A stretch of DNA of 64,000 nucleotides from CAMEGH01 sp052103595 (lineage in GTDB: Bacteria > Patescibacteriota > Saccharimonadia > Saccharimonadales > Saccharimonadaceae): NCBI GenBank assembly GCA_052103595.1, contig JBQEKC010000002.1:147960-211959 (forward strand), given 5' to 3'. The notes below the pieces were generated by a model. That model worked only from the letters and a program-made list of their open reading frames with translations. It searched no databases and had not been told where the DNA came from. The position numbers were made by a program, and so were the translations under genes. Shown here one piece after another: positions 1 through 7,814 of this stretch; positions within the stretch are counted from its first letter, which is position 1, and the number at the start of each line of letters is the position of its first letter.

Positions 1-3000
1 TGAGCGGCTTTGAAAATAGCTTTAGAAATCAAACTGCCGACCCAGGCCAAGAAAACGCCAACATCCAAAAAGCGAAAGATGGCGAAGAAACTGCTGGCAA
101 AAATGACAAGAGCGACGATAAGAAAAAGGGTGAGACAACCGCCAGCTCTAAAACACCAGGCGGAAATACACGGCTCGGTAAAGCCCTTAATTTTGCAAAG
201 AAGTCTGGACCATTTGCGCCGATTCTTTTAATTTTTATCACATCTGGGCTTTTCATTTTAGCTATTTCATCACCTGGACTTGCTATTGTACAAATTAGTG
301 AGGCACTAAAGACCGACCTCGATGATGCGCTCAGCAACACAGAAGCCCGCAGCGGACATATCATTCGAGCTAAAATAAAGAACAAAGCAGTTAGCAAAGG
401 CTGTAGCGGTGGAAGTCTTTTTAGGTGCAAGTATAAAAGCATGAGCGAAAAGCAGATGAATAAGCTAAGAAAAGCTGGTTATAGTTTCGTACCCGAATCA
501 CCCAAAAAGACGATTTCGGGGAGGTACCAGATCGAAGCACTCACACATAAAACCGCAAGCGGCAAGACAGAGATAGTAGGGCCGAAAGAATACCTAAAAA
601 AATACAATACTGATCCAGAGTTTCGTTCCAAAGCAAATACGGCCTATAATCCAAAATGGAAAAATCTCCGAGACTCGTTTGCAAAAAATGTTTTTAGCAA
701 ATTTAAAGTTGACTTCAAAAATAAGCTATCTGGCAGAAAAGGCCAAATGAACAAACAGCTTAATGATACTGTGCGCACAGGTGGATCAACGACTGCAAAT
801 ATAAATAAAAACCGAATTAGCACCGATGGCGACACCGACGACGTGGCAGAAGATAAAAGAAGCAAGGAAGATGCTGCCAAAAAAACACTATCAGAGCAAC
901 GCGCTGGTAATGGCGGACTAAAGAGTTTTCTTGGCGGATCGTTACGAGGTGTTAACATGCTTACTGGCGGACAGGAAGGTGTCTGTATGGTCTTAAAGAC
1001 AAGCGAGCTGGCAAGCATGGCTTCTCGCATTCTTCAATTTGCACAACTTATGCGCTATTCGTCACTCTTCTTTACAGCAGCAGACAAGGTTAAACTTGGT
1101 GAACAAACACACGAAGAAATGGAATTCCTAGGAGAGAAGCTTCTTCACAGCGACATGAGAGATGAAGTACTCAACGAGGAAGGAGCTACCGCTGGAGGTC
1201 AGCTTTTGACCGAGCTGAACCCATTTGAAAGTAACGATACTACAGAGCTTGAATTTCAAATTGGAAGCAAGACAAACCCCGACCTTGGAAAAAACGCACT
1301 CGACTCGGCCGGTATAAAGACAGCTATGTATGGCAGCCCGGCGCAAGACAAAGGCGGAGCCGAAAATTACAAGCTAAGTACGCGCGAGTCTCAGTATATC
1401 GTGGGAAGCAGTATGGGGTGGTCTATCGATTCGCTCGTTGCAAAGATGCGAAACTCTTCATTCGGAACGCTTGACAAAAAAACATGTGCTATCTATGAAA
1501 ATCCCGTCGTTAAAGCTGGCGGTCTATTACTTTCGGTTGCAGCTATCGTTGGGTCGGGTGGGTCGGCCGCTCTTGTAGCTGGCGCGAAAGCTAGTATACA
1601 GATGGTGATTATATCGTATGTCATGAGCTACATTAACGGTAAGATTGCCGATATGTTGAGCGGCGAGAACCTTAATAGCGAAACAAAGGGCGTTGACGCT
1701 GGAAACGCCTGGTTCTCTGGAGCAGGAGCTACTTTTGGTACAGCAGCAAGCAGCCGTGGCATCTCACCAATATCTACAAAGGGTGAGATTGAGAATATGC
1801 AATCGCTTAAAGCAGCATCACTAGATATGGAAGCAAAAGTTGCCAGATACGAGGCACGTAGTACGCCGCTTGATATTATGAACCAGTACTCTTTCTTAGG
1901 ATCTATCGCCTGGAAGATTGCACCCGCTGATATTTCTGGCGGATCAGGCTTAAAGGCGATGGCACTCGCACCGACACAGATTCTCTCAAGTGTAACAAAG
2001 ATATTTGCACCGACCGCAGGCGCTGCTATGAACACAGATATAAAACGTTACGAGCAGTGTAAAGATCCTACGTTTGTTGGTGCGGCAAACGATGATCCTG
2101 GCGTCAATTTAGAATATGCTGACATTATGTGTAATATTCGCTATACAAATTCGCCAACAGATCTCAACGCCGATCCGGAGCGTGTTGCAGACTGGGTGGT
2201 CGACGCTGCGCAAGTTGACCCAGAAAGTGGTGAACCCGTAACTGACCGTAATAAAATGAAAGAGCTTAACGAAGACAGGGCAAGCAGTGGGCAGGAAGTA
2301 GGAACGGCGAGCACCAATGAAGACCCAGAACGTAATAAATCAGATCAACCGCTCAATGCGTACCCGCAGTCTTCGCAGCGTGCTGGCGACATGACTGTCG
2401 CAGAAGTGATGCGCCCAGATGACGACACGCTCGCATACCTAGGTATACCACTCAACACACCATCAGAAAAAATTGCCAGCTACAACCCAGGAAGTAGTAC
2501 GGCCCAACTTGCCCAAGCGACTGATCTTGCAAAAGATAAGCGCTACTTCCCACCACCAATCAGTAGCGATAGTGCAGCTCTCCTTGAGAATCCAGAATAC
2601 GACCCCGAAAAAGATGTCCGTACGTACGCACACTGGTTCCGCTATTGCCGGTACGACCCAAACGGAGGGCGCAGCGTACCGATTGGCATGCTTGACACTG
2701 ACAACGAAGACGATAGTGTTTTTGATAGCCTCGGCATGGATCTTGGGGATAAATATGTCAACGATGGGCGTGAATGTCTAGAGGCGAACGTATGCGAGGC
2801 AGGGCAAGATCCGAATGGTGCCGATTGGAGCACTCGGGTGAATTTATGGAACGGTGAAGACCCTATGAAAAAACGCTGCCGCCCACCACAATACGATATC
2901 TACAGCATCTTTCACCTTGATAAAGTAACCGAAGAAGGCATGGAAGAAGACGACGAAGGTGAGGCCGACGCAGGGGGAAGTGACCTTGCACTCGGGAATG

Positions 3001-3563
3001 CTCAAGAAATGGCACAAAAACTCCTCGACAACGAAAATATCATTCTTAATGATGAATCACGCGGGGCTATGCAAAAATTTGCCGATACTGGGGTTGCTAT
3101 CAATGGCTGCGGTGAGCGCTTTGCTATCAATCCGCTTCTTTCGTGGATTATGGTAAAAAACGCAGAAAAATATAAAGTGACAGTAAACAACTTCGGCTTT
3201 ACTGAAGACCGACACTTAGGGTGTGAGAGTGGAGGCTACCAGCACCCACGCGGTAACGCCGTTGACCTTAACTCTATTGAAGCGCTCGATGGCAGCGGTA
3301 CAAGCAACCTTTCGTTTGGTGGGGGCGAGCTTGACGTTATCACCAAATACACCGCCGATTGGATGAATGGCCTTGCCGAAAAAGAACCAACTCGCGGGCG
3401 AGTAGGGCAAATCGGCTGCGGTGGATTTAATATGCTATCGCACCCAGACCGCAGTAAATGGGAAGGGCCGGATGGAAACCTTCACTTCAACGACAGCTGC
3501 AACCACCTTCATATCGAAGCTGCCGACAGGGTAGATATCTTAAAACCGCACCCGACATCGTAG
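1..3563 (+). CDS. Large membrane-anchored scaffold protein with C-terminal M15-like peptidase (5' partial)
   Basis: The frame is open from base 3, so the true start lies before the window; the first ATG inside it (441) is internal. Visible order: an acidic and lysine-rich cytoplasmic stretch, one membrane helix at about 210-290, a long extracytoplasmic region, a Gly/Ala-rich hydrophobic segment (about 1510-1650), a conserved NQYSFLGS block near 1880, and a C-terminal domain. That domain has the HxxGxAxD pattern of M15 peptidases (His codon at 3243, Asp at 3264) and a closing HLH (3504-3512), which are the expected zinc ligands. M15 enzymes are D,D- or L,D-peptidases acting on peptidoglycan stems. 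It is a paralog of the protein at 7815-10715, which carries M23 instead. The central part has no family I recognise. A role in a secretion or cell-contact apparatus is inference. Confidence 0.8.
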   Translation, partial: SGFENSFRNQTADPGQENANIQKAKDGEETAGKNDKSDDKKKGETTASSKTPGGNTRLGKALNFAKKSGPFAPILLIFITSGLFILAISSPGLAIVQISEALKTDLDDALSNTEARSGHIIRAKIKNKAVSKGCSGGSLFRCKYKSMSEKQMNKLRKAGYSFVPESPKKTISGRYQIEALTHKTASGKTEIVGPKEYLKKYNTDPEFRSKANTAYNPKWKNLRDSFAKNVFSKFKVDFKNKLSGRKGQMNKQLNDTVRTGGSTTANINKNRISTDGDTDDVAEDKRSKEDAAKKTLSEQRAGNGGLKSFLGGSLRGVNMLTGGQEGVCMVLKTSELASMASRILQFAQLMRYSSLFFTAADKVKLGEQTHEEMEFLGEKLLHSDMRDEVLNEEGATAGGQLLTELNPFESNDTTELEFQIGSKTNPDLGKNALDSAGIKTAMYGSPAQDKGGAENYKLSTRESQYIVGSSMGWSIDSLVAKMRNSSFGTLDKKTCAIYENPVVKAGGLLLSVAAIVGSGGSAALVAGAKASIQMVIISYVMSYINGKIADMLSGENLNSETKGVDAGNAWFSGAGATFGTAASSRGISPISTKGEIENMQSLKAASLDMEAKVARYEARSTPLDIMNQYSFLGSIAWKIAPADISGGSGLKAMALAPTQILSSVTKIFAPTAGAAMNTDIKRYEQCKDPTFVGAANDDPGVNLEYADIMCNIRYTNSPTDLNADPERVADWVVDAAQVDPESGEPVTDRNKMKELNEDRASSGQEVGTASTNEDPERNKSDQPLNAYPQSSQRAGDMTVAEVMRPDDDTLAYLGIPLNTPSEKIASYNPGSSTAQLAQATDLAKDKRYFPPPISSDSAALLENPEYDPEKDVRTYAHWFRYCRYDPNGGRSVPIGMLDTDNEDDSVFDSLGMDLGDKYVNDGRECLEANVCEAGQDPNGADWSTRVNLWNGEDPMKKRCRPPQYDIYSIFHLDKVTEEGMEEDDEGEADAGGSDLALGNAQEMAQKLLDNENIILNDESRGAMQKFADTGVAINGCGERFAINPLLSWIMVKNAEKYKVTVNNFGFTEDRHLGCESGGYQHPRGNAVDLNSIEALDGSGTSNLSFGGGELDVITKYTADWMNGLAEKEPTRGRVGQIGCGGFNMLSHPDRSKWEGPDGNLHFNDSCNHLHIEAADRVDILKPHPTS

Positions 3564-3570
3564 TCCAATA

Positions 3571-3606
3571 ACGATAAAACCACCCATTGATGGGTGGTTT
3601 TATCGT
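3571..3606. terminator. Bidirectional terminator
   Basis: A perfect 16-bp inverted repeat (3571-3586 and 3591-3606) around a 4-nt loop. It has A-rich and T-rich arms, so it can stop transcripts from both sides. It lies between the convergent scaffold gene and the lipoprotein gene. Confidence 0.85.
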
Positions 3607-3614
3607 CTGTAGTT

Positions 3615-4187
3615 TTAATTGTCGTAACTTATGTCTTTTTCGAACTCAGTAGAGGCTCCTGCGCAAACCTTAAATTCATAAGGCTTACCATCCTTAGGTG
3701 GCTGTCCACCATTACCATACATGTAAGCTTTAACTACAATCCAGTCGTTTTCACTAATCGGAGTGAAATTATCTACTAGCTTTTTATAGCTTTCCCTAAA
3801 CTCTTCCGCTCCGCTCTCTTCTGGTGTATAAAGAGTGCCGTTGAGGTCATCCACTCGCTCAAGCGCCTGACTTACAAGCGCGTCACTTGGATAATTATTC
3901 TCGTCGGTCTCGGCCATTTGATCAAGATCACTATCTACAGCGATCGAAGTACCTCGATCGTCAATCGCTTCATCTAGCTGCCAATTTTCTGAATGGCCTG
4001 CACAATACTTTCCATAAGGGACTTCATTGCTACTTCCGCCACCAAGGTTACCAAGAGGGGATCCGCCCTTTTCGCCGCCCGCACAAGCAGTAACTGCAGA
4101 AACGGCCACAACGCCGCTCATTACCGCAATTGCGATTTTCTTTTTATTGTCTTTACCGTTATCGTACTTATTAACTGATTTTTCCAT
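3615..4187 (-). CDS. Putative lipoprotein of unknown function
   Basis: 190 residues. It has a lysine-rich N-terminus, a hydrophobic stretch and a lipobox-like VTAC followed by AGG, which suggests signal peptidase II processing and lipid anchoring at the outer face of the membrane. A Gly/Ser-rich linker follows, then an acidic domain with scattered cysteines. I do not recognise the mature domain. The start at 4187 is supported by GGGAGAG just upstream and by TATAAT at 4222-4217 on this strand. The gene is transcribed against its neighbours, sits between the scaffold gene and the hydrolase gene of the first module, and breaks what is otherwise one operon. It could be an accessory or immunity-like factor for the hydrolases, but nothing in the sequence shows this. 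Confidence 0.7.
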   Translation of the reverse strand: MEKSVNKYDNGKDNKKKIAIAVMSGVVAVSAVTACAGGEKGGSPLGNLGGGSSNEVPYGKYCAGHSENWQLDEAIDDRGTSIAVDSDLDQMAETDENNYPSDALVSQALERVDDLNGTLYTPEESGAEEFRESYKKLVDNFTPISENDWIVVKAYMYGNGGQPPKDGKPYEFKVCAGASTEFEKDISYDN

Positions 4188-4216
4188 TTCACTCTCCCAT
4201 GGATTAAATAGTTACC

Positions 4217-4281
4217 ATTATACTACCACTCTTTGCTAGAAATGTCAATAGTTATGTTTTTGTCGATACGACTGCTATAAT
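4217..4281. promoter_or_regulatory. Divergent promoters
   Basis: TATAAT on the minus strand (4222-4217) serves the lipoprotein. An extended -10, TGC-TATAAT (4273-4281), serves the plus-strand hydrolase operon starting at 4329. No good -35 box is visible for the plus promoter, which is acceptable for an extended -10. Confidence 0.6.
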
Positions 4282-4328
4282 GAAAAGCATATGCTTAGGT
4301 GTTGGAAAGCCAGATAAAAAGAGACGCC

Positions 4329-6245
4329 ATGAACTGGAAGAAAGTCTTTACGTATTTTGTAACTGCCGTGATCGTTGGCAGTTATGTCACAGGGAGCGCT
4401 TCGGTATTTGCTCAGCCAAATAACGGCTACCGAGGGGAACAAGAAGAGGCCCGCCAAAAGGCAGAATTCTATAGCACGTCGTGCACAGATGGATCTGGCG
4501 GAAGTGATGACGATTCAAGCTCTAGCAGCTCAGGTGATTCTGGCGGCGGCGGAGTGCCATCGGGGGATGTAAAAGCGTATCTTGATAAGTACGGAGAAGA
4601 TATTTACAAAATGTCGCTTCGTTATAATTTGCCATATGTAGCGATTCTTGCGCAATCAGCGCTTGAATCAGGGTGGGGCGAATCAAAACTCACAACAGAG
4701 GGGCATAATTTCTTTGGTATTAAGGATTATCCTGCATGGGACGGAGATGTCATCGTAATGAATACCCGCGAAGAAGTCGGGGGAGCTAGCGTCTACGAAG
4801 ATGCCAAATTTGTTAAATATAATTCAGACCTAGAAGGCTTTGAAGGATATGGCGAATTTATCTATCGCAATGATATCTACCGAGCCGCCTGGACAAAACA
4901 AAACGATCCAAAGGGGTATATTACCGAATTAAAAAATGCAGGCTACGCCACTGATAGTAGCTACATCGAGCATAACAGCCGATTGATCGATCAGTTTGAA
5001 GCAGAAATTAAATCACGCAACGACTCAAAACTTCCACCGTCTGACAAAGTAAAATTTGATGAAAGTAAATTTGCACCAATTGTAAAAGAACGTCTTGCAG
5101 GACAAGAGCCGAGCGGCGAAACGAGCACTGCAGGTGGAGATGCGTCAGAAGACGGTGAAGCAGGAACTTGCTGCGTCACTGAAAAAACCGAAATCAGTGG
5201 GAGCGACAACAAGGCTAAAGCGATGAGCTATCTTACTGGGAAAGGACTTACTGGCGCCCAAGCAGCAGGTATTGTTGGTAACCTTATGCAGGAGAGCGGC
5301 CCAGATCTCGACACAAAAGCGACGAATGGTACTCACACAGGCATCGCGCAATGGGATAATGGTGGACGTTTTGCAAACCTTCAAAAATATGCCACTTCAA
5401 AAAACAAAGATCCGTTCGCTATCGAGACACAGCTTGAATTTATTGGGGTTGAACTTGGTATCGAAGGGAGCAGCTCTGATGCAGGGCACGCCGCAGAAAA
5501 GGGATCGTATGACGCCTTAAAAGCTGTTTCTGGTAATGACGAAAACGCTGTAAAAGAATCTGCTGCTATCTTTGTAACAAAGTTCGAACGCTCAGGTGAG
5601 GGGCCAGGGCATCCAGGGTTTGAAAATCGGCTAAAGTACGGTGTCGAAGTATTTAATGAATACGGCGGAAGTTCAAGCTTTAAGCCGGCCACGACAAGCG
5701 GCGGCACCTGCGGTGGTGACGGAAGTGAAGGGTCGGGCGATTTTGTCTACTACAGCCAGAATGACCCAAAATGGAATAAAGGCGGACACCCGACAGCATC
5801 CATTGCGCCATCCGGGTGTGGTCCAACCTCTATCGCTATGATTGTTGCAACCGAGAAGGATAAAAATATCACCCCTGTTGAAACGACTATCCTTCTTGAC
5901 GAGAAGGGGACGTGGACAAGCGGTAGTGGTATGGGATGGACTTCGCCAGACGTTGCCGCGAAGGAATATGGTATGACCTCTCAAGACCTAGGTAGCGACA
6001 TCGGAAAAGTCACTGCAAAACTAAAAGAAGGTCACATGGTTATCCTTTCTGGGACTGGATCAGGCGCTTTTACATCGGGTGGACACATCGTCGTAGCACG
6101 GGAGCTCTCAGCTGACGGAAAAATTGTCGTTGCTAACCCAGCACCAGGTCTTGCGCTCGATAAAGAAAAACCCGAATACTCGGCTTATAGTGAACAGGAA
6201 TTAACTGGTTTTGGCTATGCGCACGCATGGTCAATGGAGAAATAA
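4329..6245 (+). CDS. Secreted three-domain peptidoglycan hydrolase (GH73-like, phage-lysozyme-like, C39-like)
   Basis: 638 residues. Start chosen at ATG 4329 because a clean signal peptide follows (MNWKK, then a hydrophobic run, then ASVFAQ); an upstream in-frame GTG at 4299 would add ten polar residues before it. Domains: a Ser/Gly linker, a glucosaminidase-like domain of the FlgJ/GH73 type (about 80-235, with the ALESGWG and NFFGIK motifs), a phage-tail-lysozyme-like domain (about 295-440, AAGIVGNLMQESG and GIAQWD), and a C-terminal papain-like domain resembling peptidase C39 (about 470-638, Cys497 in PSGCGPTS, His586 in GGHIVV). Together these would cut glycan strands and peptide stems. 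The lysozyme-like domain is also present in the hydrolase at 10712, which occupies the equivalent place in the second module. Confidence 0.85.
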   Translation: MNWKKVFTYFVTAVIVGSYVTGSASVFAQPNNGYRGEQEEARQKAEFYSTSCTDGSGGSDDDSSSSSSGDSGGGGVPSGDVKAYLDKYGEDIYKMSLRYNLPYVAILAQSALESGWGESKLTTEGHNFFGIKDYPAWDGDVIVMNTREEVGGASVYEDAKFVKYNSDLEGFEGYGEFIYRNDIYRAAWTKQNDPKGYITELKNAGYATDSSYIEHNSRLIDQFEAEIKSRNDSKLPPSDKVKFDESKFAPIVKERLAGQEPSGETSTAGGDASEDGEAGTCCVTEKTEISGSDNKAKAMSYLTGKGLTGAQAAGIVGNLMQESGPDLDTKATNGTHTGIAQWDNGGRFANLQKYATSKNKDPFAIETQLEFIGVELGIEGSSSDAGHAAEKGSYDALKAVSGNDENAVKESAAIFVTKFERSGEGPGHPGFENRLKYGVEVFNEYGGSSSFKPATTSGGTCGGDGSEGSGDFVYYSQNDPKWNKGGHPTASIAPSGCGPTSIAMIVATEKDKNITPVETTILLDEKGTWTSGSGMGWTSPDVAAKEYGMTSQDLGSDIGKVTAKLKEGHMVILSGTGSGAFTSGGHIVVARELSADGKIVVANPAPGLALDKEKPEYSAYSEQELTGFGYAHAWSMEK

Positions 6246-6246
6246 T

Positions 6247-6765
6247 ATGGATAAAAAAACAATTACCTCATTTATCATCGCCACTCTCGCTCTTATACTA
6301 ACTCTCTCGGCAGGCGTCATGCTTTATAGATCCATCTTCATGCCTCAAGTCCGATCAGACGTTACAACAGACGATATGACTGGACAGCAGTACGTCGACA
6401 ACGGACATACTGAAGAAGAGCTTCGCGATAAAGGCGGCGTGAGCCTCACTTCAGATCAAGCTATTTTTGATAGAGGTCTTACCACGAAAGAGTACCCCGT
6501 CGTACGCGAAGCGTTAACGGAATATATCAATAGTGAACTTCATGGAAGATACCAATCTGCTGCCATAAATGGTAATTCTACAAATTACGATAATGAAAAT
6601 AATACCTTCACCTTTAGTGTGCGCCTCGGTGATCCATCATCAGGCGTATACGTTGATATGTCTGTCGCCCGAGTTCGATATAATATACTTTCTATATCGA
6701 TATTTGATAGTAACAAGAACCGTGTCTACTACAACGATACTATGAAGATTAACAAGAGGCTATAA
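6247..6765 (+). CDS. Single-pass membrane protein, unknown
   Basis: 172 residues. It has a short cytoplasmic start, one membrane helix (about residues 7-29) and an extracytoplasmic domain. It begins 1 nt after the hydrolase stop and ends 2 nt before the next start, so it is in the same operon. This is the only gene of the first module without a visible partner in the second. The C-terminal half looks like an alternating beta domain (VDMSVARVRYN region). No family recognised. Confidence 0.7.
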   Translation: MDKKTITSFIIATLALILTLSAGVMLYRSIFMPQVRSDVTTDDMTGQQYVDNGHTEEELRDKGGVSLTSDQAIFDRGLTTKEYPVVREALTEYINSELHGRYQSAAINGNSTNYDNENNTFTFSVRLGDPSSGVYVDMSVARVRYNILSISIFDSNKNRVYYNDTMKINKRL

Positions 6766-6767
6766 TA

Positions 6768-7166
6768 ATGGACGTAGAAAAACTTCAACAATTACTTTCA
6801 ACACGAAAAGTGCGAATCGGAGCGCTACTCATCAGTATCGTTTCGATCATCATTATTGCTGCTATTACATTTCTTGACACCGAACGAGACCAGAATGTCG
6901 AGCGCAGTCAACAAGCATATCAAGAGCGCATTGAGAAAAACCCCATCCTCAGTAAACTGCCGTATAAAAATACTTTTTTCAGCGTAGAGCCACGTAATGA
7001 AGGTGGTGAAATAGTACTCTACGTTTTTAGTTCTATTCCATATCAACGCTCACAAGCCGTGAAAACAATTAACCAGCTCGAACAAAATGCCAGTTCAAAG
7101 TACAGGATCGTATTCTATAACTTCAAAAATCCACTCACTACAGATACAGGAGTAAGCAATGAATAA
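6768..7166 (+). CDS. Small single-pass membrane protein, paralog of the C-terminal part of the gene at 12528
   Basis: 132 residues: a membrane helix at about 17-37, then a short outside domain. The block NPILSKLP...GGEIVLYV...NFKNPL matches FPIVSSLP...GGDIVLTV...GFTNPL of the protein at 12528-13184, so the two are paralogs; this one lacks the extra PEGA-like domain. It overlaps the next gene by 8 nt. Function unknown. Membrane-anchored proteins with a small outside domain are common in secretion machines, but no specific family can be assigned. Confidence 0.7.
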   Translation: MDVEKLQQLLSTRKVRIGALLISIVSIIIIAAITFLDTERDQNVERSQQAYQERIEKNPILSKLPYKNTFFSVEPRNEGGEIVLYVFSSIPYQRSQAVKTINQLEQNASSKYRIVFYNFKNPLTTDTGVSNE

Positions 7167-7767
7167 AAAAATTATCTACATCCTACTCGGATTCCTACTT
7201 CTACTTGCCGCTATTATTGGGTCAATTGTGGCTTATTATCAGCAGACACATCAATACTTAACACTCAACTTTACTCCAATTGAAAACAGTACTATTACCC
7301 TACAAAAAGAAGGTGAACCGGCGGGAATTGTGGCACCAGGTGAGCGAAACTACCTACCGAAAGGGGATTATATCGTAGCTGTTACCGGTGAAAACATTCA
7401 AAAACAAACTATGTATATTGAGCTGCAAGAAGGCGAGATGGAACTCTCTGTTCCCGTTACTCTCTCGAAAGAAACGTTGACAGGAATATATAAAGAAGAG
7501 GAAGCAAACATTACGTATGATGTATTAGAACAATACCCAAGCGCAGCAAACCTTTACGACGTTCATGCCTCTGTCCAAAAAGATGGCACCTGGGCTGCAA
7601 TCACCTTAACGGCAAAAAACAAAGGATCAAACAGCGATACACTCTCGCTTATCGCTAAAAAAGAGTCTGACAGTTGGCAGATGATGACAAAGCCGGCAAT
7701 CACACTCTCGAAAGCAGAGTACCCAGATATCCCGCAAGAAGTACTCGACAGCCTCATTCCACAGTAG
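7159..7767 (+). CDS. Single-pass membrane protein with PEGA-like and NTF2-like outside domains
   Basis: 202 residues. One N-terminal helix (about 5-27), then a beta-rich domain with the PKGDYIV turn typical of PEGA-like sandwiches, then a domain ending in a pattern such as SLIAKKESDSWQMMTKP that resembles NTF2/VirB8-like or DUF4878-like folds. It is a clear paralog of the protein at 13184-13804, sharing the EQYP...LY and KKE.D.W.(M/V)M..P blocks. Last gene of the first module. A structural or assembly role next to the hydrolases is inference. Confidence 0.7.
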   Translation: MNKKIIYILLGFLLLLAAIIGSIVAYYQQTHQYLTLNFTPIENSTITLQKEGEPAGIVAPGERNYLPKGDYIVAVTGENIQKQTMYIELQEGEMELSVPVTLSKETLTGIYKEEEANITYDVLEQYPSAANLYDVHASVQKDGTWAAITLTAKNKGSNSDTLSLIAKKESDSWQMMTKPAITLSKAEYPDIPQEVLDSLIPQ

Positions 7768-7797
7768 TAAGGTCTTTATTATTTTTAGTTATTATTG

Positions 7798-7803
7798 TAT
7801 AGT
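7798..7803 (+). promoter_or_regulatory. -10 box of the second module
   Basis: TATAGT ends 11 nt before the ATG at 7815, which leaves almost no leader and no Shine-Dalgarno sequence. A leaderless transcript is likely. Confidence 0.5.
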
Positions 7804-7814
7804 ATTACTCATAC

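Noticed and set aside
29..442. Open frame on the minus strand at the left edge
   Set aside because: It is the shadow of the partial scaffold gene, which is open in its own frame from base 3; no promoter or ribosome site.
4299..6245. GTG 4299 as start of the three-domain hydrolase
   Set aside because: It would place ten polar residues before a complete signal peptide; ATG 4329 is better.
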